Assembly: GCA_964447105.1 (NCBI GenBank)
Contig: CAYURH010000012.1
Coordinates: forward strand, 1 to 34,132
Direction of reading: 5' to 3'
DNA length: 34,132 nucleotides
From: CAYURH01 sp964447105
GTDB lineage: Bacteria > Patescibacteriota > Saccharimonadia > Saccharimonadales > EFPC-124
Shown here: positions 1 to 6,671 of the stretch, in pieces
Layout of the letters: the number at the start of each line of letters is the position of its first letter
Position numbering within the stretch: position 1 is the first letter of the stretch
Position numbers and translations under genes: made by a program
Notes under the pieces: model-generated
Database searches by the model: none
What the model saw: only the letters and a program-made list of their open reading frames with translations
What the model was told of the DNA's origin: nothing

Positions 1-33
1 AAAATTTGAGAGTGTTGTCCTAGTCTTCTTTAG

Positions 34-300
34 CTGAATATACTCGAGGAACCGAGGACCGGGCGGAACAGCGCTGACGTAAAAAAATTATTGCATGTGC
101 TGCAAGCGCACGTGGAAGCTGGAAACAGTATGGTAATTATCGAACACAATCTCGACGTCATCAAAAACGCCGACCACATCATAGATATGGGCCCGGCTGG
201 TGGCGACGATGGTGGTATGGTCGTGGCCGAAGGCACCCCCGAGCAGATTGCTGCCAGTAGTAAATCCTACACCGGTGCGTATCTGAAACGCTTGCTCTAA
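34..300 (+). CDS. uvrA: Excinuclease ABC subunit A, C-terminal fragment
   Basis: This is the last 88 codons of UvrA, the ATPase that finds bulky DNA lesions and loads UvrB in nucleotide excision repair. The reading frame gives ADVKKLLHVLQ, then the ABC H-loop segment VIIEHNLDVIK, then DHIIDMGPAGGDDGG and VAEGTPEQI, all typical of the second UvrA nucleotide-binding domain, with a TAA stop at 298-300. Upstream, codons 34-72 still align with the Walker B/D-loop (family ILDEPTTGLH), but read ILEEPRTGRN. TAG at 31-33 and TGA at 7-9 break the frame. The body of the gene lies outside the window. The edge errors look like contig-end artefacts rather than a real pseudogene, because the remaining 75 codons are intact. 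uvrC lies 6 kb downstream. Confidence 0.9.
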   Translation: MNILEEPRTGRNSADVKKLLHVLQAHVEAGNSMVIIEHNLDVIKNADHIIDMGPAGGDDGGMVVAEGTPEQIAASSKSYTGAYLKRLL

Positions 301-301
301 T

Positions 302-357
302 TTGACTTGTCGCCTTAGATGCACTAGCATCTGGGTCATGTACGCAGCACTGCGTAC
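302..357 (+). promoter_or_regulatory. Promoter and leader hairpins of cassette gene 379-897
   Basis: TTGACT at 302-307 and TAGCAT at 325-330 are separated by exactly 17 bp, giving a plausible sigma70-type promoter directly after the uvrA stop. AGATGC-ACTA-GCATCT (317-332) overlaps the -10 box. GTACGCAG-CA-CTGCGTAC (340-357) is a perfect 8-bp dyad in the expected leader, just before the ribosome site GGAGG at 364-368. The dyad could be an operator or a leader hairpin. Confidence 0.5.
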
Positions 358-378
358 GTCGACGGAGGGAGTGATCCT

Positions 379-897
379 TTGCGAACGCTCATGTCCACCA
401 TTCAGCCAGAAGTGCTGGCGGATCTGACGCCGGCCCAACTGGCCGCGATCCGCCGTATCGACGCCGAAGACTTCGGATCTGCCTGTCAGCGGATAGCCGC
501 CGACCTGGGCCGACGAGGTCTGACGGTCGACGACCAAGCGCTGCAGGATGATGTGCTTGCCCTGCAGCAGTACTACGCACTGGCGGTGCTTGACCCCGAG
601 GTTGAGCATGCCATGACCAGTCGTGTTGACCCGCTGTGGGAAGCGCACATCCTGGGGAATACCCGGCGTTACTTCGACGTCTTCTGCGCCGAAGCGTTCG
701 GCGGCCCACTGCACCACATCCCCTTTGGCCACAACGAAGGGGAACGGGCCCGAGACGCGTACAGGGATACCCTGCGCGAACTCGGTTACTGGTTTGATGA
801 TTCCATCAGCCCCTCGTGGTACTTGGGCGACCCAGGGTGCTTCCACGGCGTTCTACAGGCCGCGGCCCAGGAAGATCCAGTTCTCATGGAGGTGTGA
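379..897 (+). CDS. Unknown G+C-rich cassette protein, GRDP-like W..H motif
   Basis: A 172-residue soluble protein, with TTG start 10 nt after GGAGG (364-368). An in-frame ATG at 391 is the alternative start. There is no signal peptide or membrane segment. The middle contains VDPLWEAHILGNTRRYFDVF followed by AFGGPLHHIPFGH. This resembles the repeated W-x-x-H...Y...C...FG..LHH pattern of glycine-rich-domain-protein (DUF1399/GRDP)-like modules, though the usual WHxH is WEAH here. Function is unknown. Codons favour G/C at the third position far more than those of dedA or rplY next door. With its own promoter, a strong ribosome site and a perfect hairpin 6 nt after the stop, it looks like an acquired single-gene cassette. 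Coding status is solid; the family suggestion is weak. Confidence 0.7.
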   Translation: MRTLMSTIQPEVLADLTPAQLAAIRRIDAEDFGSACQRIAADLGRRGLTVDDQALQDDVLALQQYYALAVLDPEVEHAMTSRVDPLWEAHILGNTRRYFDVFCAEAFGGPLHHIPFGHNEGERARDAYRDTLRELGYWFDDSISPSWYLGDPGCFHGVLQAAAQEDPVLMEV

Positions 898-903
898 CCA
901 ACG

Positions 904-932
904 GCCGAGAGCGGGGCAGCCCCGCTCTCGGC
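904..932. terminator. Perfect GC-rich hairpin between convergent genes
   Basis: GCCGAGAGCGGGG (904-916), loop CAG, and the exact complement (920-932) form a 13-bp stem. It begins 6 nt after the stop of the upstream cassette gene and 18 nt beyond the 3' end of the convergent dedA. No T-run follows on either strand, so it may act as a U-less terminator or mRNA 3' stabiliser for both transcripts. Confidence 0.7.
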
Positions 933-950
933 TCGGAGAATAGCGCATAT

Positions 951-1595
951 CTATCTGTTATTGAAGCGTCGAATTGTCTTGAGCAGCGTCGCCCGACGAT
1001 CGCGATCGTGCAATAAGTGAAATATAGGTGACGCCAGGCTTATGAGTAACACGGCCAAAATCACTGGCATTACCAACATTTCTACATTGATACCGCGTTC
1101 TTGTAGCCAAGCTCCTCCAAAATAGCCCAGGTAAGTAGTGCTTGCAATCCACAGGATTGAGCCTACGATATTGCATAGCAAAAACGTGCTGCGTTTCATG
1201 CTCCCAATACCCGCCACGATAGGTACAAATGTGCGGATAAACGGAACGAACCGGCCAATTATGACCGTTAGCGGCCCGTATTTTTCGTAAAACGCTTCGG
1301 CACGCATGAGATTATTGTGGTTAAAGATCAGCGAATTGGGTCGCTTAAACAATCTACGCCCAAAACGTTCGCCAAACATGTAGGCCACGCTATAGCCCAT
1401 GATCGCTGCAAACAGCAGCGCTGCGACCAGTATATTAATATCTACCGCCAACACTCCCTGTTGTGCTAAAAATCCAGCCGCAAAGAGCAGTGTGTCGCCC
1501 GGCAAGAAAAATCCGATCAGCAGGCCGGATTCGGCAAATACAATCGCAGCGATGCCCAGCACACCGATTGTGCGTATAATTGTTTCTACATCCAT
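951..1595 (-). CDS. DedA family integral membrane protein
   Basis: A 214-residue inner-membrane protein of the DedA/SNARE-associated (VTT) family. Members act in envelope homeostasis, and several flip undecaprenyl phosphate or phospholipids. Family signatures are visible: FAESGLLIGFFLPGD near the N-terminus, YEKYGPLTVIIGRFVPFIRT with the conserved F-x-x-x-R, and the re-entrant G-x-x-x-G-rich segment VPIVAGIGSM. Hydrophobic segments follow to the end, and a basic tail (HDRDRR...) closes the protein. The start ATG (1593-1595) follows an extended -10 (TGCTAAAAT; TAAAAT at 1602-1607) by only 6 nt, with no ribosome site in between, so the transcript is probably leaderless. It diverges from rplY, sharing a short intergenic region. 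The subfamily substrate cannot be told. Confidence 0.9.
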   Translation of the reverse strand: MDVETIIRTIGVLGIAAIVFAESGLLIGFFLPGDTLLFAAGFLAQQGVLAVDINILVAALLFAAIMGYSVAYMFGERFGRRLFKRPNSLIFNHNNLMRAEAFYEKYGPLTVIIGRFVPFIRTFVPIVAGIGSMKRSTFLLCNIVGSILWIASTTYLGYFGGAWLQERGINVEMLVMPVILAVLLISLASPIFHLLHDRDRRATLLKTIRRFNNR

Positions 1596-1620
1596 TGCTC
1601 CATTTTAGCATGGGCATTTC

Positions 1621-1629
1621 TGGTATAAT
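1621..1629 (+). promoter_or_regulatory. Extended -10 promoter of rplY
   Basis: TGGTATAAT (TATAAT at 1624-1629) is an extended -10 box with no good -35 match 17 bp upstream. The expected transcription start near 1636 gives a leader of about 30 nt containing AGAAGGAG (1651-1658). Confidence 0.6.
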
Positions 1630-1667
1630 AAATATGACAGAACGTGGTGGAGAAGGAGATTTCTGTA

Positions 1668-2351
1668 ATGGGTGATAAGGTAAGTCTAACTGTTGAAGAA
1701 CGTGATATTTTGGGCAAAAAAGTAGCCCGCCTCCGTAAGCAAGGTATAGTGCCGGGCGTAGTGTATGGGCATGATTATGATGCCAAACCGGTGTCTGCCC
1801 CAGCGCCTTTGCTAGAAAAAGTCTACAAACAAGCAGGTAAGCACCAACCGGTTGAGTTGACTATCGGTGGTACTAAACGTTTGGCCATGATTAAATCGGC
1901 TGATTTTGAACCAGTCAAACGCAAACTGCGTCACATTAGCTTCCATGTGGTCAAGCAAAATGAAAAAGTGGAGACTGAAGTCCCCATCGAAATCGCCAAC
2001 GAAGGCGAAACCGCAGCCGAAAAAGCCGGCTTGGTGGTGCTCAAAGCCGTTGAAACAGTCGAAATTAGTGCTTTGCCAGGCGATTTGCCGGCACATATGG
2101 AAGTTACAAGTGACAAATTAGTGGAGCCGGGTGACCATGTGACTGTTGCCGATATCAAACCGGTGCAAGGTGTGGCTATTATGACTGATCCTGAGATCGT
2201 GGTAGCAAGTGTATATGAGCCAAGCGCTCTCGCCGCCCAAAACGACGCATTAGCCGGTGAAGCAACCGACGAATCCGAAGTACAGGCCGAAAACGGCGCC
2301 GAAGCGCCCGAAGAAGCTGAGTCCACCCCCGACCAAGAAACCAAAAAATAA
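1668..2351 (+). CDS. rplY: 50S ribosomal protein L25/Ctc, long form
   Basis: A 227-residue L25 of the long CTC type, which binds 5S rRNA in the large ribosomal subunit. The start is ATG 1668, because AGAAGGAG ends 9 nt upstream; a GTG at 1644 would add eight residues without support. The N-terminal L25 domain starts LTVEERDILGKKVARLRKQG and continues with IVPGVVYG, typical of the family. It is followed by the C-terminal beta domain (VETEVPIEI, LPGDLPAHMEV, GDHVTVADI). Residues after about 185 are an acidic low-complexity tail rich in A, E, D and P. The gene stands alone, divergent from dedA, and a perfect hairpin begins 20 nt after its stop. Confidence 0.93.
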   Translation: MGDKVSLTVEERDILGKKVARLRKQGIVPGVVYGHDYDAKPVSAPAPLLEKVYKQAGKHQPVELTIGGTKRLAMIKSADFEPVKRKLRHISFHVVKQNEKVETEVPIEIANEGETAAEKAGLVVLKAVETVEISALPGDLPAHMEVTSDKLVEPGDHVTVADIKPVQGVAIMTDPEIVVASVYEPSALAAQNDALAGEATDESEVQAENGAEAPEEAESTPDQETKK

Positions 2352-2370
2352 GTGCGATATAAAAAATAGA

Positions 2371-2398
2371 GGTGTGGCGACGTCGTTGTCGCCACACC
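2371..2398. terminator. Hairpin after rplY
   Basis: GGTGTGGCGAC (2371-2381), a 6-nt loop, and its exact complement (2388-2398) form an 11-bp stem. It lacks a T-run. It is the first of three hairpins in 2371-2830 whose stems all start GGTGTG and end CACACC. Confidence 0.6.
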
Positions 2399-2518
2399 AT
2401 TTGTGGTGCGCACTCGGGCCGCTACCCAAGTACTGGATGAACCACGCGACGCCGCGAAGCTCCGCAGAGATCCTTGTAGATGGTAATTCATCATTCGGTA
2501 TAAAGTCAATTATATAGC
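2399..2518. other. Intergenic stretch with no supported gene
   Basis: 120 bp between two related hairpins. Both strands are open in at least one frame. On the plus strand an ATG near 2436 would encode about 26 residues ending at 2517, two bases before the next hairpin, but it has no ribosome site. On the minus strand TTGACT (2504-2509) is followed 17 bp later only by a weak TTACCA. I see no convincing gene. It could be a remnant cassette or a small RNA. Confidence 0.4.
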
Positions 2519-2547
2519 GGGTGTGACGGTGGCGAACCGTCACACCC
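2519..2547. terminator. Second GGTGTG-type hairpin
   Basis: GGGTGTGACGGT (2519-2530), loop GGCGA, and the exact complement (2536-2547) form a 12-bp stem. On the minus strand it covers the stop codon of the small reading frame 2540-2728, as expected for a cassette terminator. No T-run is present. Confidence 0.6.
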
Positions 2548-2728
2548 TGTGGGGTCGAGCGTGGTGTTTTGTGCGTGGTGATGCGCTACCCTCGAAGCGA
2601 CCTACGCACTGTGGGTGATCCGTGCAGATAACACCCCACACCACAGATGGCCCTAAACGATCCAGCGACTGCAGACCGTCTAAAGCCGAGTATCGTTCAT
2701 ACGCACTCCCCCTAACCATGAGCACCAA
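2540..2728 (-). CDS. Possible small cassette gene, 62 residues, unknown
   Basis: A short G+C-rich frame on the minus strand, with TTG at 2728 (or GTG just after, or ATG at 2719). An AGGG ribosome-site-like run ends about 9 nt before the TTG. A good promoter (TTGACC-N17-TACATT, 2753-2781) lies just upstream and a perfect hairpin spans the stop. This is the same layout as the neighbouring cassettes, which is the main reason to list it. The peptide (begins LVLMVRGSAYERYSALDG) has no recognisable domain and ends in a basic HHARPHRV tail. An alternative is a six-codon frame, ATG 2700 to stop 2680, preceded by GGGGGAG five bases upstream; that could be a leader peptide or chance. Confidence 0.35.
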   Translation of the reverse strand: MVLMVRGSAYERYSALDGLQSLDRLGPSVVWGVICTDHPQCVGRFEGSASPRTKHHARPHRV

Positions 2729-2752
2729 AGACTTTCACCCTTGGTAGTATTC

Positions 2753-2781
2753 AATGTAGCGTGCGTGTAGTGTGTGGTCAA
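2753..2781 (-). promoter_or_regulatory. Promoter for possible small gene 2540-2728
   Basis: On the minus strand TTGACC (2781-2776) and TACATT (2758-2753) are exactly 17 bp apart, predicting a start near 2746, about 18 nt before the candidate TTG start. Confidence 0.5.
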
Positions 2782-2800
2782 GATAATGCCAAAGTGTATG

Positions 2801-2830
2801 GGTGTGGTGATCACGAATGACCACCACACC
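2801..2830 (-). terminator. UUCG-loop hairpin after the ABC exporter gene
   Basis: On the minus strand a 13-bp stem (12 Watson-Crick pairs and one G-U) closes a TTCG tetraloop (2817-2814). It lies about 70 nt after the ABC transporter stop. There is no T-run downstream. It is the third member of the GGTGTG/CACACC hairpin set. Confidence 0.55.
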
Positions 2831-2901
2831 ACTTTGCTGCCCGACTCGTCCTCAAACAGCATGGGCTCCCTGTAAGATCCCATAGCCACTGTAGCATGTT
2901 T

Positions 2902-4677
2902 CTAGTCTTCCAGGAAACCGCCAGATTGATGCGTCCATAGCTTAGCGTAGGTGCCGCTCGATTGCCGCAGCAGTTCGTTGTGTGTGCCTTGCTCTAGAAT
3001 TTTGCCATTGTCGAGCACAATGATGCGATCCATTTTTTGGATAGTGCTCAGGCGGTGAGCAATCACAATGGTGGTGCGGCCTTCCATGAGTCGCCACAGG
3101 GCGCTCTGGATCAATTTCTCACTTTCGCTGTCCAGGGCGCTGGTGGCTTCGTCGAGCACCAGTATCGGCGCGTCTTTGATCATAGCCCGGGCAATTGCTA
3201 CCCGTTGGCGCTGACCACCACTCAGTTTGACGCCGCGTTCACCCACGAGTGTCTCGTATTTTTGCGGCAATGTTTGGATGAAATCGTGGGCGTTGGCAGC
3301 TTTGGCGGCTTCGATGATGCGTTTTTTGCTCGCGCGCGGCAGACCGTAGGCGATGTTGTCGCGGATAGTACGGTGGAATAGCAGCGGCTCTTGAGGCACG
3401 TAGGCAATGGCGCGGCGCAGGTCTGCTTGGCGGATGGCGGCAATGTTTTGGCCGTCAATTTTCACCGCGCCGGCGTCTACGTCGGCAAAACGGAGTAGCA
3501 ATTTAGTGAGCGTGGTCTTGCCGGAACCACTGTGGCCTACCAAACCGATTTTTTCGCCTGGTTTGATAGTAAGCTGCAGTTTTTTGAACAGCGCGTCGCC
3601 CGCGTCGGCGTGGGTGAACGTGACGTTGTCAAACGCAATTTCGCCGCGTGAGATACGCGATTTTTCTGGACGTGAGGGATCTTGAATGTCGACGGGAGTG
3701 TTGAGCACGCGCACCATTTCGGCCGAGTCGCCAAATGCTTTGTTGTATTGTCGCAGTACGTGCGAGTTAAATTCCCACAGCCGACGGGCAATGTTAGATG
3801 TGTAGCTCAGGAGCAAAAACGCTGTGGTGACGTCGGCTCGCAGCAATACTACGCCGCCAATGGCGATGGCAAATGCCGCAATTTCAATCATGTTTATGAT
3901 ACCACCAGCCAAAACATCGCGATTGGTGCTGGCGCGCATGAGCCGGAATGTGGCGTGTTGTGTGTCGGTGGTTGCTTTGGCAAAGTGGGAACGTTCGAAG
4001 TCTTCGGCGGCAAAGCTTTTGACTGCCATGACGTTGGTGACGGTGTCGGCTAAGTAGCCGTTTTGGTGGTTAAGTGCCACAGTTTCTGCTTCGTTCACAG
4101 CGCGTAATCGGCGGGTCACAAAATACATCAACACCAAGTAGCCAGCGGAGATAACGGTGAGAATCAGCACGAACAGTGGCGAACGCGGCAGCAAAATCAC
4201 CACCGTAGCAACAAACGACACTACGAATGTGTAGATTTCGAACAGTGTTGTGTCGGCAAAACGTATGTATGAGCCGCTCAATTTGATCGCTTGCGAAATC
4301 AGCGCACCACCAAAACGATTGGCATGGAAATGGGCACTGTGCTGCAGCAAATAGTCGTACACCTGGCGGTCGATACTGCGAGTCACCATAGCCTCGAGTT
4401 TCCAGATCAAAATGATCACAACACGCCATACCACCATACCGCTAAAAAGAATCAGCAGGGCATAGATAACGAGCTGCCAACCAAATGTATCAAGCAGCTG
4501 ATCTGGCGCGTAGGCATGTGTGCTGAGTCGTTGCAGCGCATCTGCTATGAGCAGTGGTGGGATAAATTGTTGCAATATGACCGCCAGTGGTACACCCACA
4601 AGCAGGCCTACAAGATACCAGGGGTGCTGGCTGGCGTGACGCCAAAATAACTGAACCGTTTGTTTCGCGGTAGACAC
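2902..4677 (-). CDS. ABC-type multidrug/lipid exporter half-transporter
   Basis: A 591-residue type IV (MsbA/MdlB-like) ABC exporter half-transporter with fused membrane and ATPase domains. It would act as a dimer in the cytoplasmic membrane, exporting a drug, lipid or peptide; the substrate cannot be told. Residues about 15-310 carry six hydrophobic segments. The ATPase domain shows Walker A GHSGSGKTTL (near 381), signature LSGGQRQR (near 485), Walker B ILVLDEATSALD (near 503-514) and the switch histidine in VIAHRLST (near 536), so it should be active. The start is GTG 4677, with TAGGAG 8-9 nt upstream, one of the few native genes here with a clear ribosome site. No second half-transporter is adjacent, so a homodimer is likely. 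It diverges from trhO. Confidence 0.93.
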   Translation of the reverse strand: MSTAKQTVQLFWRHASQHPWYLVGLLVGVPLAVILQQFIPPLLIADALQRLSTHAYAPDQLLDTFGWQLVIYALLILFSGMVVWRVVIILIWKLEAMVTRSIDRQVYDYLLQHSAHFHANRFGGALISQAIKLSGSYIRFADTTLFEIYTFVVSFVATVVILLPRSPLFVLILTVISAGYLVLMYFVTRRLRAVNEAETVALNHQNGYLADTVTNVMAVKSFAAEDFERSHFAKATTDTQHATFRLMRASTNRDVLAGGIINMIEIAAFAIAIGGVVLLRADVTTAFLLLSYTSNIARRLWEFNSHVLRQYNKAFGDSAEMVRVLNTPVDIQDPSRPEKSRISRGEIAFDNVTFTHADAGDALFKKLQLTIKPGEKIGLVGHSGSGKTTLTKLLLRFADVDAGAVKIDGQNIAAIRQADLRRAIAYVPQEPLLFHRTIRDNIAYGLPRASKKRIIEAAKAANAHDFIQTLPQKYETLVGERGVKLSGGQRQRVAIARAMIKDAPILVLDEATSALDSESEKLIQSALWRLMEGRTTIVIAHRLSTIQKMDRIIVLDNGKILEQGTHNELLRQSSGTYAKLWTHQSGGFLED

Positions 4678-4797
4678 GGAAAATACTCCTAATTGTGATT
4701 TATTTTATGGTCCTTCCGCGACTCTAATCGGCACGTCCGATCCGTCGAGCGGCTAGAGGATGTTTACTTATTTCAAGAAAACATCATAAGTACCACC

Positions 4798-4812
4798 AGT
4801 ATACGGTATACT
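4798..4812 (+). promoter_or_regulatory. trhO -10 box inside a 15-bp palindrome
   Basis: AGTATAC-G-GTATACT (4798-4812) is a perfect palindrome. Its right half supplies the plus-strand -10 box TATACT (4807-4812), 9 nt before the trhO ATG. Its left half supplies the same box on the minus strand, towards the ABC gene. It may be two facing -10 boxes or an operator. Confidence 0.45.
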
Positions 4813-4821
4813 AGTTGCACA

Positions 4822-5721
4822 ATGCAAAAGATTTTGCTGTATTACCAATTTGTGCCCGTAGCCGACCCCGAAGCGGTGCGTTTGTGGCAGCGCGCTTTGT
4901 GCGAAAAGCTGGATTTGAAGGGGCGGATTTTGATATCCACTCACGGCATCAACGGCACGGTGGGCGGTGATGTGGGTGCGCTCAAAGAATACGTCAAAAC
5001 TACCAAATCGTTTCTGCCATTCAAAAACATGAAATTCAAATGGTCCGACGGACAGCGAGATGATTTTCCGCGCTTAAGCATCCGTGTGCGCGATGAAATT
5101 GTGACGTTTGGCGCGCCCGACGAAATACGTGTCGACGAGCACGGCATTGTGGGTGGTGGCAAACATTTATCACCCGAACAAGTACACGCTCTGGTGCAAG
5201 AGCGTGGCGATGACGTAGTGTTTTTTGATGGCCGCAATGCCTACGAAGCCGAGATCGGTAAATTTCAAAACGCTGTGGTGCCCGATACGAACACTACGCG
5301 CGATTTCCTCGACGAACTAGCTGGCGATAAATACGCCGACATCAAAGACAAGCCAGTAGTGACATATTGCACCGGTGGCGTACGCTGCGAGCCGTTGAGT
5401 ATGCTTATGAAAAATCGCGGTTTCAAAGAAGTCTATCAAATCGACGGCGGCATCGTAAAATACGGCGAAAAGTACAAAGACGATGGCCTGTGGCAAGGCA
5501 AGCTATACGTATTTGACAAACGTATGACTACACAATTTTCGGACAAAGCGCTAGATATCGGCCAGTGCGTGCATTGCCAAGCCACAACCAGCAATTATGA
5601 AAATTGCGCTGTAAAAAGTTGCAACAAATTGGTGCTGATGTGCGACACGTGCGCGCCGCAGCATCGTGTGTGTTCCGACGATTGCCAGTTGCTTCTCCAG
5701 CCACAAACCGCTACGCAGTAA
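4822..5721 (+). CDS. trhO: tRNA uridine(34) hydroxylase TrhO, rhodanese family
   Basis: A 299-residue TrhO (YceA-like) protein. Known members use O2 to hydroxylate U34 in the anticodon wobble position, giving ho5U in certain tRNAs. The N-terminal acylphosphatase-like domain (YYQFVPVADPEAVRLWQ, GRILISTHGINGTVGG) precedes the rhodanese domain, which holds the family's active-site loop YCTGGVRCE with Cys183 and Cys189. The Cys-rich C-terminal tail (CVHCQ, CDTCAPQHRVC) is also typical. Only 9 nt separate the -10 box (4807-4812) from the ATG and no ribosome site is seen, so translation is probably leaderless. The gene is monocistronic. Confidence 0.9.
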   Translation: MQKILLYYQFVPVADPEAVRLWQRALCEKLDLKGRILISTHGINGTVGGDVGALKEYVKTTKSFLPFKNMKFKWSDGQRDDFPRLSIRVRDEIVTFGAPDEIRVDEHGIVGGGKHLSPEQVHALVQERGDDVVFFDGRNAYEAEIGKFQNAVVPDTNTTRDFLDELAGDKYADIKDKPVVTYCTGGVRCEPLSMLMKNRGFKEVYQIDGGIVKYGEKYKDDGLWQGKLYVFDKRMTTQFSDKALDIGQCVHCQATTSNYENCAVKSCNKLVLMCDTCAPQHRVCSDDCQLLLQPQTATQ

Positions 5722-5808
5722 CGATGTGTGGTTAGACGCCAACTTAACCCATTGGCGCAGTGCAGGTCTCTGACCCCGGGGCTCATTACGTCGAGCAGAC
5801 GTGGTGCG

Positions 5809-6585
5809 CTACTGCGACGCGCGTCGCAGCAGCCAGCGTTCTCCGGCGGTGCCACGCCAGTAGATGGCGAGGGCGCGCAGTAGGTGCCCGGCATCCCCGT
5901 GCCACAGTGCAGACCATCCGGCTCGGCCGGCGAACTGCCTGCGCTTGGCGGGGCTGTTGGCGGCGTCGTAGCCGAGCGCCGTCCACAACAGGAAGGACCG
6001 GTAGGCGCGTTTGTTGTCCTGCCTGCCTTCGCTCCGGAACAGCCCTTCGGCTAGATCGATGTTGTAGTCGACGTCGTGCCACACCGGATCTTCGTCGGCG
6101 AAGCCCAGGCAATTGCCGAAGGCCAGTCGCGCCAAGAGCCCGTGAGCGATTGCTTTCTGGTGGATTATCGCCAGATCTTGGTGTGCCGTGTAGTCATCTT
6201 CCAGTCGCGTTGCGACGCGTACGAGCAGCGCCTTGGCATCGTCACGGTATTCGCGGGCCACCCGTTCACTCGGCTGCAGCCACCCCTTACGAGCGATAGC
6301 CAGTGCATGATCGCACTGAACTGCCGATCGGGCGAGCCCGAATATGTCTTTGGTGAGTTCCGCCGCTTTCGCGAGGTACTGCACGGCAGCCGTCAAGTGT
6401 GTCGCTGCGGCATCTCGCCAGAAGTCACCCCGCAGACGCCGCGCTTGTTCGGCAAGTGTGCTATGTGCTACGCCCGCTTGGTGGTAGACGTGCCAGTCAG
6501 CAGTGCCGGCATCAATCTGGTCTTCGTAGTCATCCAAAGCGGCAGTCACATCGTGCCGGTTCATCTTCTTATCTCCGCTGGACAA
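5809..6585 (-). CDS. Unknown G+C-rich cassette protein, alpha-helical
   Basis: A 258-residue protein without signal peptide or membrane segment. The start is TTG 6585, with GGAGG (6595-6591) five bases upstream; an ATG seven codons in (preceded by GGAG) is the alternative. The sequence is almost entirely helix-forming, with regularly spaced Ala, Leu, Tyr and Trp (LTAAVQYLAKAAELTKDIFG, KRAYRSFLLWTALGYDAAN, LLRALAIYWRGTAGERWLLR). This suggests a TPR-like or all-alpha repeat fold, but I recognise no family. It has its own promoter (6618-6646), G/C-rich third positions and a palindrome across its stop codon, matching the other cassettes. It lies between trhO and uvrC, divergent from uvrC. Function is unknown. 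Confidence 0.75.
   Translation of the reverse strand: MSSGDKKMNRHDVTAALDDYEDQIDAGTADWHVYHQAGVAHSTLAEQARRLRGDFWRDAAATHLTAAVQYLAKAAELTKDIFGLARSAVQCDHALAIARKGWLQPSERVAREYRDDAKALLVRVATRLEDDYTAHQDLAIIHQKAIAHGLLARLAFGNCLGFADEDPVWHDVDYNIDLAEGLFRSEGRQDNKRAYRSFLLWTALGYDAANSPAKRRQFAGRAGWSALWHGDAGHLLRALAIYWRGTAGERWLLRRASQ
5812..5829. terminator. Palindrome at the 3' end of cassette gene 5809-6585
   Basis: CTGCGACGC directly abuts its complement GCGTCGCAG (5812-5829), an 18-bp palindrome covering the last codons and part of the stop. A weaker hairpin ACGTC-GAGCA-GACGT follows at 5789-5803. It is probably the cassette's hairpin, here overlapping the coding sequence. Confidence 0.45.
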
Positions 6586-6617
6586 TGTAACCTCCTCGGT
6601 CGTCCATTGGCATATAA

Positions 6618-6646
6618 ATTATACAATAAATAGTACTTATTATCAA
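6618..6646 (-). promoter_or_regulatory. Promoter of cassette gene 5809-6585
   Basis: On the minus strand TTGATA (6646-6641), 17 bp, then a consensus TATAAT (6623-6618). The start near 6611 leaves a leader of about 25 nt containing GGAGG. The promoter is A+T-rich although the gene is G+C-rich. Confidence 0.7.
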
Positions 6647-6659
6647 TGAACAAATAAGC

Positions 6660-6665
6660 TATAAT
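6660..6665 (+). promoter_or_regulatory. uvrC -10 box, leaderless arrangement
   Basis: TATAAT (6660-6665) lies 6 nt before the uvrC ATG (6672), so the predicted first transcribed base is the A of the start codon. It is divergent from, and close to, the promoter at 6618-6646. Confidence 0.6.
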
Positions 6666-6671
6666 GATCGT

